Below are positions 26,563-34,971 of a stretch of DNA of 64,000 nucleotides, piece by piece (position 1 is the first letter of the stretch; every line of letters begins with the position of its first letter). The translations under genes were made by a program, and so were the position numbers. The notes beneath the pieces were generated by a model that searched no databases, had not been told where the DNA came from, and was given only the letters and a program-made list of their open reading frames with translations. Source of the stretch: DATAPD01 sp036265385 (GTDB lineage: Bacteria > Acidobacteriota > Terriglobia > Terriglobales > Acidobacteriaceae); NCBI GenBank assembly GCA_036265385.1, contig DATAPD010000015.1, forward strand, positions 62,001 to 126,000. Reading direction: 5' to 3'.

Positions 26563-27006
26563 ATGTTGAGAAATGGCCACCTGCGTGCTTTTTCGCTGAT
26601 TGTTGCAGCCTTTCTGGCGTGCGGGATCCTTTTACCCGCTCAAACCCAACCCGCCTACCAGCCCAAGTTTCCGGGCGATCCCGCTCATTCTGATTCGGAG
26701 GCGCAAGCCTTAGGCTACATGCGAGTCGTGATCCGAGCCCAAAAGACCTACAAGAAACGGCACGACAAATACGCAGCTTCACTGGTTGAGCTTGGGGGAA
26801 CGGAATCCTTTACCAAAAGGATGGCTCGTTCAACAGATCGCGGCGACTACACAATCGGATTCCGAAGTCATAAAGATGGGTACATCCTGACCGCTACTCC
26901 GAAGCAAATGGATGAGAATCATCGCTCGTTCTATGCGGAGGAGGATGGCATCATTCACGCCGATGATCAAAAAGCGGCAGATTCGAATTCACCGCGACTG
27001 AAGTGA
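26563..27006 (+). CDS. Secreted pilin-like small protein
   Basis: A 147-residue exported protein from the ATG at 26563. A TTG 51 bases upstream is an alternative start but would give an unusual N-terminus. It has a signal peptide up to about residue 27 (AFLACGILLPAQT). The mature part resembles the soluble domain of acidobacterial type IV pilin-like proteins: YMRVVIRAQKTYKKRHDKYAASLVELGG, then DYTIGFRSHKDGYILTATPKQ and RSFYAEEDGIIHADD. The hydrophobic assembly helix with the pilin processing site is missing, so it is probably a secreted relative and not a pilus subunit. Confidence 0.65.
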   Translation: MLRNGHLRAFSLIVAAFLACGILLPAQTQPAYQPKFPGDPAHSDSEAQALGYMRVVIRAQKTYKKRHDKYAASLVELGGTESFTKRMARSTDRGDYTIGFRSHKDGYILTATPKQMDENHRSFYAEEDGIIHADDQKAADSNSPRLK

Positions 27007-27060
27007 GTGGTGAGGAGAAGAAAAAGGCGCATTTGGCAATGCGCCCTTCGAACCATCAAA

Positions 27061-27420
27061 CTATTTGCAACTATCGCTGACCATAGTAAGGTCCGTAACT
27101 CTCAGATCGCCAGTTTCCTTCGACTTGCTATCAACACCCGTCTTCACAGCCTCTTTCACGCCATGAGCGGTTGCATTCGAAACTACGCCCGTGACCTTCA
27201 CCGTGTGACCGACATGTTCCGCCAGCTTCACGTTGTCGCTCTTGAGATCCCATCTTGCTCCCTCTGCGGTCAAATGGAATTCATGAGCATCATCGCCTTG
27301 CGACAGGCAACCAGTAAGAGTCCGCGTCTTCGCCGCGGTTTTCGCATCATCCTGAGCAGCTAGCTGACCAACACCTACAAACAGCATGCAAAGAACCGCC
27401 AACAAAACTGCGAATTTCAT
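27061..27420 (-). CDS. Small secreted OB-fold-like (DUF5818-type) protein
   Basis: A 119-residue protein with a signal peptide (1-22, ending QLAAQ) and a small beta-rich domain: RTLTGCLSQGDDAHEFHLTAEGARWDLKSDNVKLAEHVGHTVKVTGVV. This pattern recurs in secreted acidobacterial proteins grouped as DUF5818. The two Cys (GCL and the C-terminal DSCK) may form a disulphide. Function is unknown. It is convergent with the pilin-like gene. Confidence 0.7.
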   Translation of the reverse strand: MKFAVLLAVLCMLFVGVGQLAAQDDAKTAAKTRTLTGCLSQGDDAHEFHLTAEGARWDLKSDNVKLAEHVGHTVKVTGVVSNATAHGVKEAVKTGVDSKSKETGDLRVTDLTMVSDSCK

Positions 27421-27504
27421 GTTGAACCTCCGTCGGATAAACTCTAAATCCTGAGTAGAAGCTGGAGGATCAGGTAAAGACTCTAATTGCGCGGCTGGTT
27501 TCCT

Positions 27505-28233
27505 TTATGCTTCTGGCTTCACATCTGCCGCTTTTCCATTTCGATAAATTACGATAAGTGGCTTTCCGTCATTCGGGTATCGCACGGTTTTAGTGGCCGA
27601 ATCCGTGGAAGTCTGCGGCATTCCCATGCCGATCGCAAAGTCGGCCTGCAGTTCGTTCATGCCTTGCTGCACTTCATGTCGCTCTATTGATTGCCAAACA
27701 TCTGAAGTCCAGTGTTTATATAGTTCGTGAGGGTCCTGGATGTAGAAGATCTCGTCAGAATAAATTTGATAGTTATCGCCCTTAACGGACCCAATGGGCA
27801 CCGCATACGTCTTTGCATTTTTTTCAAAGAGGGCCATCAATTGGCGCTGACCAGCAGCGCTAGGAGCAACATCCGTCACGACGTCTGTGATTTGAAGCTT
27901 TTCGATCGGCCCCAGAGTGCCGGCCTCGTGCGAGAAGTCAGTCCGCTTTCTGACTACGTCATACGGATAGAAGGAGTACTTATAACCCTCTTTCACCCAT
28001 ACGGGCTGGCTTGCTAATCCTTTTGCGGACTTTAAGTCATACGGTCGCAGTTTCCGAGGCGTGATGTAGTAATCAGCCATAAGCGGCGCATCCTGCTTCG
28101 GCTGAGCATTTTGCTTCTCCTCCGACCGTCGCTCATAAAATATGTAAGCGGCCCGCAATGCCGCGATTGCGATCGCGGCAGCGAGAAATAGCTGAATCTT
28201 CCTCTTGGTGTCACTCTCCATGCTGGTTGTCAT
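27505..28233 (-). CDS. Membrane-anchored protein of unknown function
   Basis: A 242-residue protein from the ATG at 28233. A TTG at 28275 would add 14 residues. It has one N-terminal membrane segment (KIQLFLAAAIAIAALRAAYIF) and a large extracytoplasmic domain that I do not recognise (PLMADYYITPRKLRPYDLKSAKGLASQPVWVKEGYKYSFYPYD). A Lys/Glu-rich stalk follows the membrane helix. It diverges from the SufT-like gene, sharing the short region before 28307. Confidence 0.65.
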   Translation of the reverse strand: MTTSMESDTKRKIQLFLAAAIAIAALRAAYIFYERRSEEKQNAQPKQDAPLMADYYITPRKLRPYDLKSAKGLASQPVWVKEGYKYSFYPYDVVRKRTDFSHEAGTLGPIEKLQITDVVTDVAPSAAGQRQLMALFEKNAKTYAVPIGSVKGDNYQIYSDEIFYIQDPHELYKHWTSDVWQSIERHEVQQGMNELQADFAIGMGMPQTSTDSATKTVRYPNDGKPLIVIYRNGKAADVKPEA

Positions 28234-28306
28234 GCCGCAGCAATGCAGCGGCTTCCCTTTCTCAGGTAAACTCAATTCAGCTCAAAAAAGCAGGCTAGGA
28301 GCTCGT

Positions 28307-28621
28307 ATGCCGGTCACCGAACAAGAAATCCTGGACGCCCTTAAGCAATGTTACGATCCCGAGATTCCCGTCAATATTGTTGACCTCGGACTCATCTACG
28401 GCGTTCGACTGGAGCCTGCCGGCGACCAGCAAAATGTCGCCGTTGAGATGACCTTAACTGCCCAGGGTTGTCCCGAGCACGTTAACATCAGCGCCCAAGT
28501 GAAGAACAGATTGCAGCAACTTCCGGGGATACAAGATGTCACGGTTAACGTGGTCTGGAGTCCGCCTTGGACCCCGGATCGTTTGAGCCCAGATGCGAGG
28601 CGGCAATTAGGGATTGAGTGA
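28307..28621 (+). CDS. MIP18/DUF59-family Fe-S assembly factor (SufT/PaaD-like)
   Basis: A 104-residue protein made only of the DUF59 domain: EILDALKQCYDPEIPVNIVDLGLIYGVRL, MTLTAQGCPEHVNISAQVKNRLQQLPGIQDVTVNVVWSPPWTPDRLSPDARRQLGI. The conserved Cys in TAQGCP matches the reactive position of the family, which takes part in Fe-S cluster maturation. ATG 28307 has AGGAG seven bases upstream. A longer in-frame start (28205) would overlap the divergent gene and is rejected. suf genes are not nearby. Confidence 0.88.
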   Translation: MPVTEQEILDALKQCYDPEIPVNIVDLGLIYGVRLEPAGDQQNVAVEMTLTAQGCPEHVNISAQVKNRLQQLPGIQDVTVNVVWSPPWTPDRLSPDARRQLGIE

Positions 28622-28622
28622 T

Positions 28623-28901
28623 CTACGTATAGAACTCATCGAGGATGTCCCGCCCCCGATTCTTCGTTTGAACCGCGAGGCGCTCTCCGACTTTCGAAGC
28701 AAGTTCGAACACGCGTGTGCCGCGCTCAAAGTAGTAGGGCAAGTCGTCTCGGATTTTGCGAAACACCTCAGGATATTCCGACGCGAGAACAGCCAGGCTG
28801 ATTCCTGCTGCCAAAACGCTCGCCGAGTGTCTTTTCTTCATCAAGAAAATCACGGCGCTCGCCGTCGAAGCCGCCAGCACTCCACGTTTCCAGTTATCCA
28901 T
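28623..28901 (-). CDS. Small hypothetical protein with N-terminal hydrophobic segments
   Basis: A 92-residue protein, MDNWKRGVLAASTASAVIF at the start, with weakly hydrophobic helices in the first half and a charged second half (EVFRKIRDDLPYYFERGTRVFELASKVGERLAVQTKNRGRDILDEFYT). It is convergent with the SufT-like gene and only one base separates the stops. No family is recognised. Length, composition and position make it a likely real gene. Confidence 0.55.
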   Translation of the reverse strand: MDNWKRGVLAASTASAVIFLMKKRHSASVLAAGISLAVLASEYPEVFRKIRDDLPYYFERGTRVFELASKVGERLAVQTKNRGRDILDEFYT

Positions 28902-29014
28902 GCGTCGCCTCTAGCTAGTGTGCGAGAAATTGTAAACCAGCCGCGCTCTTTAAAGCGCATCAACTTGAGGCGTGCGCCTGTGTGCGGATTTCTTTAAGGA
29001 AGAGAGGTAGTCAG

Positions 29015-29170
29015 CTAGTGAATTCCGAGCCATTGTGCGAAATCGGCGCCCTGTTTCCCAATGATGAGGTAGACGGCACAAACACAAAATAAAAGAATCC
29101 ATCCACCGGCTAAAACTAGTGAAGCCGTGCGCTGAAACGACGCGGTTCGGCTGCGATAGGGATACGGCAT
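29015..29170 (-). CDS. Small single-span membrane protein (51 residues)
   Basis: A short gene reading MPYPYRSRTASFQRTASLVL and on through one membrane segment (ASLVLAGGWILLFCVCAVYLIIG) to KQGADFAQWLGIH. The minus strand has GAGG about 8 bases before the ATG, a good ribosome site. The basic N-terminus predicts an N-in orientation. No family is recognised. Confidence 0.6.
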   Translation of the reverse strand: MPYPYRSRTASFQRTASLVLAGGWILLFCVCAVYLIIGKQGADFAQWLGIH

Positions 29171-29367
29171 TAAGACTTACCTCGTGGCGCTTCCATGAAT
29201 AGTGTTGGTCAGTTGTCTCCTAGTCACAATGGCACGACCGTCTGATTACTAAGCGTTACTTTTCGTGACTTGTTGTGTATGCCGACTACAGATCTGTTCG
29301 CGTGATCGCATTTCAGCGAAATTGATGGTTTATACTTCCCAACTTGCTTACAACGGAGACCGGATAC

Positions 29368-30519
29368 ATGCGCATGCTGCGTCTTGCAGTAGTTAGCCTG
29401 ATCATCGCTGTCAGCACCGGACTTAACGCACAAACAAAGCCGCGAGCCCGCGATCTTGGCATTCCCTTCGATGGAAAAGCCGGACCTCTTAACGCGATCA
29501 CAGACGTTAAGGGAGTGGAAGTGGGACACACGACGCTGATTTCTGGTCAGGGTAAGTTGGAGGTTGGGAAGGGCCCCGTGCGTACCGGCGTGACAGCAAT
29601 CCTCCCTCGGGGAAGAAATTCGAATGATCCTGTTTTCGCGGCCTGGTTCACTCTGAATGGCAATGGAGAAATGACCGGTACTACATGGCTAGATGATTCG
29701 GGGTTTCTCGATGGCCCCGTGATGATTACGAACACACATAGCGTAGGCGTAGTCCGCGACGCAGTGATCGCCTGGCGCGTTAAGAAAGGCACACCAGATT
29801 CCGAAGGATATTGGTGGTCATTGCCCGTTGTCGCCGAGACTTGGGATGGTTACCTGAACGATATAAATGGCTTCCACGTAAAACCCGAACACGCATTTCG
29901 CGCCCTGGACACGGCTCACGGCGGCCCTGTGGAAGAGGGGAATGTTGGTGGCGGCACAGGCATGATCTGTAACGAGTTCAAAGGGGGTATTGGAACCTCA
30001 TCGCGCGTGCTCGATCCAAAAGAAGGTGGATACACCGTGGGCGTGCTCGTGCAATGTAATTACGGGTCACGCGATGAGCTTCGCATTGCAGGTGTGCCCG
30101 TGGGGCGGGAAATTCAGGAGGGAAAGATCCGCGACGATGATGTTGGCTCAATCATCATTGTGGTAGCGACAGATGCGCCGCTGATTCCGACTCAGCTGAA
30201 ACGCATCGCTAAAAAAATCTCTCTTGGTCTGGGACGCGATGGGAGCTACTCCGGCAACGGATCGGGCGATATCTTCATTGCTTTTTCGACGGCCAATCCA
30301 GGTGTCTCATCGTCGAAAGAAATTAAGAGTGTGACAATGTTCCCGAATGACCGTCTCGATCCGATATTCCTGGCGACCGTGCGCGCGACGGAGGAGGCTA
30401 TTGTCAACGCCATGGTGGCAGCCGAAACAATGACCGGCGTGAACGATCGGAAGGTGATTGCTCTTCCCCACCAGAAATTGCGGGAAGTGCTGAAGAAATA
30501 CAATCGCCTGGAGAAATAA
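29368..30519 (+). CDS. Secreted P1-family aminopeptidase (DmpA type)
   Basis: N-terminal nucleophile hydrolase of the DmpA / D-aminopeptidase-L-esterase family. From ATG 29368 it is 383 residues, with a signal peptide (MRMLRLAVVSLIIAVSTGLNAQ). An upstream TTG would only lengthen this. Family blocks: DGKAGPLNAITDVKGVEVGHTTL, GPVRTGVTAILPRG, and GYTVGVLVQCNYGSRDELRIAGVPVG around the self-cleavage region. The proposed nucleophile, which is Ser after autoproteolysis in DmpA, would lie near DIFIAFSTANPG or the earlier NYGSRD; I cannot fix it by eye. Likely substrates are N-terminal small amino acids, D-residues or beta-peptides. Confidence 0.88.
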   Translation: MRMLRLAVVSLIIAVSTGLNAQTKPRARDLGIPFDGKAGPLNAITDVKGVEVGHTTLISGQGKLEVGKGPVRTGVTAILPRGRNSNDPVFAAWFTLNGNGEMTGTTWLDDSGFLDGPVMITNTHSVGVVRDAVIAWRVKKGTPDSEGYWWSLPVVAETWDGYLNDINGFHVKPEHAFRALDTAHGGPVEEGNVGGGTGMICNEFKGGIGTSSRVLDPKEGGYTVGVLVQCNYGSRDELRIAGVPVGREIQEGKIRDDDVGSIIIVVATDAPLIPTQLKRIAKKISLGLGRDGSYSGNGSGDIFIAFSTANPGVSSSKEIKSVTMFPNDRLDPIFLATVRATEEAIVNAMVAAETMTGVNDRKVIALPHQKLREVLKKYNRLEK

Positions 30520-30558
30520 ACGAAGGTCACATTTCCACCAGGTCAGGACGAACTCAGG

Positions 30559-31893
30559 TTATTCCACTGCTCGATCAGTGATCTCCAGACCTTTATCGAT
30601 GATCGCAAAAGCCTCGCTCAATTGCTGTTCATTTATGCAAAGCGGTGGGTTTGTGTAGAAAGTGTTCCAACGCACCAGCGTATAAAGCCCGTTTTCGCGG
30701 AAGAACTTTCCCAAGGCGACCATCTCGTCTGATGTTCCGTTGAAGGGCGCCATTGGCTGCTTCGTTTTGCGATCGCGGATAAGTTCCACAATTCCGAACA
30801 AGCCTATCGAACGAACTGCGCCTACGGACGGATGCTTCTTTTGGAGCTCTACGCCGAGTTCTTTCATGACGTCGCCCATCTTGCGGGCATTCTCGAGCAA
30901 GTTGTCATCTTCGTACACACGAATGGTTGCGAGTGCTGCTGCGCATCCCATGGGATGGGAGTTATAGGTCAATCCGCCGTAGAAAACCTTGTCCGCAAAA
31001 TGCTTAGCGATGTGATGACGCATGCCAACCGCACCAAGTGGCAGATAACTGGAAGTCAATCCCTTCGCCATGCAAATGAGGTCGGGAACCACTTTCCAGT
31101 GGTCAATAGCAAACCACTCGCCTGTACGGCCAAAGCCTGCCATAACCTCATCGGCAATCATCAGAATGCCGTACTTGTCGCATAGAGCACGAACACCCTG
31201 CATATAACCACCGGGCGGAACAAGGATACCGTTCGTGCCTACTACGGACTCCAATATGAACGCGGCAATATTCTGCGGACCTTCGAGCTGCATGACTTCC
31301 TCGATCATCGCTAGTGAAGTCTCGGCTGACTCCCAGCCGCGCTCGATCCCGTGATAAGGGTCTAGAACTCGTACGACTCCGGGAATACCAGGTTCTGCAG
31401 CCCACCGCCGCGGATCACCAGTAAGGCTGATCGAACCTGCGGTCGCTCCGTGGTAGGAACGATAGCGAGCCATGATCTTGTGCCGACCCGTGAAAAAACG
31501 TGCGATCTTGATTGCGTTCTCATTCGCTTCGGCTCCGCCATTAGTGAAGAAAAATGTATCAATGTCACCGGGAGTAATTTCGGCAAGCTTTGCGCCGAGA
31601 CGCGCGCGAGGCTCCGTCGCCATAAACGGGTTCGCGTAGCAGAGGGTCTGAGCCTGTTCGGCAATCGCATTGATAACCCTCTCATCACCATGGCCGATAT
31701 TGACCGACATCAACTGACTATTGAAATCGATGAAGCGCTTCCCTTCCGGCGTCCAGAAATAAATACCCTTGGCGCGTGCGACTGGAATGGGATCAACCTT
31801 GGATTGCGCAGACCACTCGAATAAGGTGTGTTTGCGGGTAAGGTCAACGATCTCTTGGCCGGTCATCGTGGAAGTGTCGGTTGCGGTAGTCAT
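30559..31893 (-). CDS. Class III pyridoxal-phosphate aminotransferase (omega-amino acid type)
   Basis: PLP-dependent class III (omega) aminotransferase of 444 residues. Seen are the FFTNGGAEANENAIKIAR phosphate-binding block, ILMIADEVMAGFGRTG with the PLP-ring Asp, and CMAKGLTSSYLPLGA with the Schiff-base Lys. It starts 19 bases after mmsA ends, on the same strand, so the two should be one transcript. Aminotransferases paired with mmsA usually convert beta-alanine or 3-aminoisobutyrate to the semialdehyde that MmsA oxidises. Taurine-pyruvate or putrescine transaminases are close relatives, so the substrate is inferred from context. Confidence 0.85.
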   Translation of the reverse strand: MTTATDTSTMTGQEIVDLTRKHTLFEWSAQSKVDPIPVARAKGIYFWTPEGKRFIDFNSQLMSVNIGHGDERVINAIAEQAQTLCYANPFMATEPRARLGAKLAEITPGDIDTFFFTNGGAEANENAIKIARFFTGRHKIMARYRSYHGATAGSISLTGDPRRWAAEPGIPGVVRVLDPYHGIERGWESAETSLAMIEEVMQLEGPQNIAAFILESVVGTNGILVPPGGYMQGVRALCDKYGILMIADEVMAGFGRTGEWFAIDHWKVVPDLICMAKGLTSSYLPLGAVGMRHHIAKHFADKVFYGGLTYNSHPMGCAAALATIRVYEDDNLLENARKMGDVMKELGVELQKKHPSVGAVRSIGLFGIVELIRDRKTKQPMAPFNGTSDEMVALGKFFRENGLYTLVRWNTFYTNPPLCINEQQLSEAFAIIDKGLEITDRAVE

Positions 31894-31912
31894 GGGATCC
31901 TCTTCTTAACTG

Positions 31913-33403
31913 TCAGAACTTGCGCGAATGCTCTTTGGCCCAACGTTCGACGACAATTTTTTTCTCAGTGTAGAACTCGATGGCATCGCTGCCTTGGGCG
32001 TGCATGATGCCGAAAAAGCTGTCCTTCCATCCACTGAACGGAAAATATGCCATGGGCGCAGCCACTCCGATATTGATGCCTATGTTGCCTGCAGGCGCCT
32101 CATAGCGGAATCGTCGAGCAGCGGAGCCGCTCGAGGTAAAAAGTGAGGCTTGATTGCCATAGGCGCTACGGCTTAGAAAGGCTAGCGCTTCGTCGATGCT
32201 CTCTGCATGCACAAGGCTTAGAACCGGCCCGAAAATCTCGGTATCAACGAGATCGCTAGACGCGGGAAGGCCATCGAGAACTGTCGGCTTCACGAAGTTT
32301 CCAGTCTCATGCTTCTGGATCCGCGCTTGGCGGCCGTCCAGGAGAACTTTTGCACCCTGTTCTTGGCCAGTGCCGATCAGTTGCTCAATGCGGTTTTTGC
32401 TTTGAAAAGTGATGACCGGTCCCATCTGCACACCATCTTCAAGACCGTTCCCAACCCGGAGCTTGGACGCGGCATCAGCGATTGAATCCCGGAACGTCTT
32501 TTGCGCTTCACCTACCGTGACGGCAACAGACACCGCGAGGCATCTCTGCCCAGCGCAGCCGAAAGCGCTATCGGAGATGATCTGAGTCGCCATATCCATG
32601 TCGGCATCGGGTAATACGATGACATGGTTCTTGGCCCCACCTTGGCATTGGGCGCGCTTTCCATTCGCGCCAGCGCGCGCATAGATGTATTTCGCTACCG
32701 GTGTCGATCCCACGAAGCTGATGGCACGGACTTGCGGATGATCGAGGAGGGTATCGACAGCGGCCTTACTGCCATTCACAAGATTAACGACACCCTTGGG
32801 GATTCCTGCCTTCTCGAGCAACTCGAAGGCATACTTCATGGTAAGCGGGACGCGCTCTGAGGGTTTAATGATCAGCGTGTTTCCGCAAGCAATGGCATAA
32901 GGTAGAAACCAGAAAGGAATCATGCCCGGGAAATTGAAGGGCACAATGGCTGCCACGACTCCGAGCGGCTGGCGGATCATCATCTCATCGATGCCGCGGG
33001 CCACATCCTCAAGATTGTAGCCTTGCATCATCGTGGGAATCCCGCAGGCGACTTCCACGTTCTCGATGGCGCGGCGCATCTCGGCTTTCGCTTCGGTAAA
33101 GGTCTTTCCGTTTTCGACAGTGATGGTGCGTGCGATCTCGTCGAGGTGGTCTTCGAGTAGCTGCTTGAGCTTGAACAGAGGTTGAATTCTGTCTTCGGCT
33201 GGAGTGCGGCGCCATTCGGGATAAGCGGCCGCTGCTGCTTCAATCGCATGCGTCACTTCCGTGGGATTAGCCAGTGGGACACTGGCAAGCACTTCTCCCG
33301 TAGCGGGATTTACAACGTCTTGCCACTCGTTCGCATTGGACTCGACCCACTGCCCATTGATGAACTGAGGAACTTTGGTTGCGGTAGCTGCGGCGACAGT
33401 CAT
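31913..33403 (-). CDS. mmsA: CoA-acylating (methyl)malonate-semialdehyde dehydrogenase
   Basis: NAD-dependent aldehyde dehydrogenase-family enzyme converting malonate semialdehyde to acetyl-CoA, or methylmalonate semialdehyde to propionyl-CoA, with CO2 release. It is 496 residues. The signature that separates it from ordinary ALDHs is present: QGGAKNHVIVLPDADMD in place of the usual catalytic-Glu ELGGKS, and the catalytic Cys in GCAGQRCLAVSVAV. NFPGMIPFWFLPYAIACGNT is also typical. It sits between gabT and the class III aminotransferase. Context favours the beta-alanine branch of polyamine or pyrimidine breakdown, with valine breakdown as the alternative. Confidence 0.93.
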   Translation of the reverse strand: MTVAAATATKVPQFINGQWVESNANEWQDVVNPATGEVLASVPLANPTEVTHAIEAAAAAYPEWRRTPAEDRIQPLFKLKQLLEDHLDEIARTITVENGKTFTEAKAEMRRAIENVEVACGIPTMMQGYNLEDVARGIDEMMIRQPLGVVAAIVPFNFPGMIPFWFLPYAIACGNTLIIKPSERVPLTMKYAFELLEKAGIPKGVVNLVNGSKAAVDTLLDHPQVRAISFVGSTPVAKYIYARAGANGKRAQCQGGAKNHVIVLPDADMDMATQIISDSAFGCAGQRCLAVSVAVTVGEAQKTFRDSIADAASKLRVGNGLEDGVQMGPVITFQSKNRIEQLIGTGQEQGAKVLLDGRQARIQKHETGNFVKPTVLDGLPASSDLVDTEIFGPVLSLVHAESIDEALAFLSRSAYGNQASLFTSSGSAARRFRYEAPAGNIGINIGVAAPMAYFPFSGWKDSFFGIMHAQGSDAIEFYTEKKIVVERWAKEHSRKF

Positions 33404-33509
33404 CCTGTTACCCTTCTTTCTGGCGAGGTCTTGTTACAGCCTGCGGCTGGGAGATCGAAATCCTCCGCACTGCATGTGGACGCTAGTGGGGCGATGCAAA
33501 AAGTCTGTG

Positions 33510-34868
33510 TTACACGGCTGCGAGCGCGCCTTTCTTTTCTGTAACGCTGGCAAGAGCGCCCTCGAGCACATCCAATGCTTCATCCATCTGGGCGTCTGTA
33601 ACGACCAGCGGCATCAATAAGCGGATCACATTGCCGTAGGATCCTGCTGTGATCAGCACTAGTCCGTGCTCGTAACAGTATTGTGCCACTTGCTTGGTCT
33701 CATCATCGGCAGGCTCACGAGTTGTCCTGGAACGCACGAGTTCCATTGCTTGCATTGCGCCTAGGCCACGAACGTCTCCGACGAGTTCCCACTGCTCTTG
33801 CCATTTGTGGGCACGTTTGCGGAAACGTTCGCCCAAAGCATTGGCCCTGGCGTTGAGGTTGTCTTTCTCGATCGTGTCGAGTACCGCTAACGCTGCAGCA
33901 CACGACGCTGGATTTCCGCTGAACGTGCCTCCCAGTTGTCCGGAAGCCGGAGTATCCATGATTTCGGCCCGTCCAGTCACCGCAGCCATTGGCAAGCCGC
34001 CAGTCAACGACTTCGCCATCGTGATGAGATCGGGTTCCAGCCCTAATTGTTCGCAAGCGAATAAAGTTCCCGTGCGGCAAAATCCGGTTTGTACTTCGTC
34101 TGCAATCACTAGGATGTTGTACTTCCGGCAGATCTCAGTGAGGATCGGGAAGAATTCAGGTGGCGGGGTGACAAAACCACCCTCGCCAAGAATCGGTTCG
34201 ACGATTACTGCGGCAACCGTTTCAGCAGCCACTACCCGCTTGAAAGTATCTTCGATGTGGTGGGCGCAATATACCTCGCACGAAGGATAAGTTTTCGAAT
34301 ACGAGCACCGATAGCAGTATGCATAAGGAACGCGATACACCTCGGTGGGAAAGGGTTCGAAGCCAGCCTTGTACGGATGAGTCTTGCTCGTCATAGCCAT
34401 GGCCATGTACGTCCGCCCATGGAATGCATCCTCAAACGAGATGACAGCGGGACGTTTGGTGTAGGCACGAGCAATCTTTATGGCATTCTCTGTGGCTTCA
34501 GCCCCCGTGTTGACGAGTAGAGTCTTCTTGCGGAACTTTCCCGGTGTGAGTGCATTGAGGCGCTCACAGACAGCGACATAACTCTCATAAGGCAAAACGT
34601 TGAAACTGGTGTGCAAAAACTGATCGAGCTGTCGACGAACCGCTTCCACCACGCTGGGAGCCCGATGTCCTGTGTTCAGGCAACCAATACCGCCGGAGAA
34701 GTCGAGCAGGCGGTTCCCGTCGACATCTTCAATCACAGCGCCCTCGCCCTTCGCAACGAAAACTGGCGTTGCGTGATACGCCGCGCGCACGACAGCTTTC
34801 TCGCGACGCTGCATCAAGGCTTGCGATCGAGGACCGGGAATAGACGTGCGGAGTTGGATTGATGACAT
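33510..34868 (-). CDS. gabT: 4-aminobutyrate aminotransferase
   Basis: Class III PLP transaminase converting GABA and 2-oxoglutarate to succinate semialdehyde and glutamate. The 452-residue protein shows LDFSGGIGCLNTGHRAPSVVEAV, LLVNTGAEATENAIKIARAYTKRPAVISFEDAFHGRT, ILVIADEVQTGFCRTGTLFACE and the Schiff-base Lys in MAKSLTGGLPMAAVTG, all close to GabT/PuuE. A Cys-rich insert (YAYCYRCSYSKTYPSCEVYCAHHI) is a feature of one GabT subgroup. A large imperfect hairpin lies upstream. mmsA follows 106 bases downstream. Confidence 0.9.
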   Translation of the reverse strand: MSSIQLRTSIPGPRSQALMQRREKAVVRAAYHATPVFVAKGEGAVIEDVDGNRLLDFSGGIGCLNTGHRAPSVVEAVRRQLDQFLHTSFNVLPYESYVAVCERLNALTPGKFRKKTLLVNTGAEATENAIKIARAYTKRPAVISFEDAFHGRTYMAMAMTSKTHPYKAGFEPFPTEVYRVPYAYCYRCSYSKTYPSCEVYCAHHIEDTFKRVVAAETVAAVIVEPILGEGGFVTPPPEFFPILTEICRKYNILVIADEVQTGFCRTGTLFACEQLGLEPDLITMAKSLTGGLPMAAVTGRAEIMDTPASGQLGGTFSGNPASCAAALAVLDTIEKDNLNARANALGERFRKRAHKWQEQWELVGDVRGLGAMQAMELVRSRTTREPADDETKQVAQYCYEHGLVLITAGSYGNVIRLLMPLVVTDAQMDEALDVLEGALASVTEKKGALAAV

Positions 34869-34876
34869 AAGAGTCT

Positions 34877-34966
34877 AAGTTCTCATTTCTCAGTTCTTAG
34901 TGAGTTCTCAGTTTTGCCCGCGCTGCCGGGTTTTTGCTGAGAACCGACTACTAAGAACTGGGAACT
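34877..34966. repeat. REP-like imperfect hairpin built from AGTTCTCAG units
   Basis: Arms at 34885-34911 and 34937-34966 pair imperfectly, sharing AGTTCTTAG and GTTCTCAG, around a 25-base loop with its own GC-rich core (CCCG/CGGG). A further AGTTCTCA unit lies at the left. It fills nearly the whole gap between the aldehyde dehydrogenase stop and the gabT start. There is no T-run after it in the minus direction, so it does not look like a normal terminator. The unit is shared with 3836-3876. Confidence 0.6.
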
Positions 34967-34971
34967 GCTTT

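Noticed and set aside
34877..34966. Rho-independent terminator after the aldehyde dehydrogenase
   Set aside because: The hairpin is imperfect, the loop is large, and no T-run follows on the transcribed strand; a repeat element fits better.
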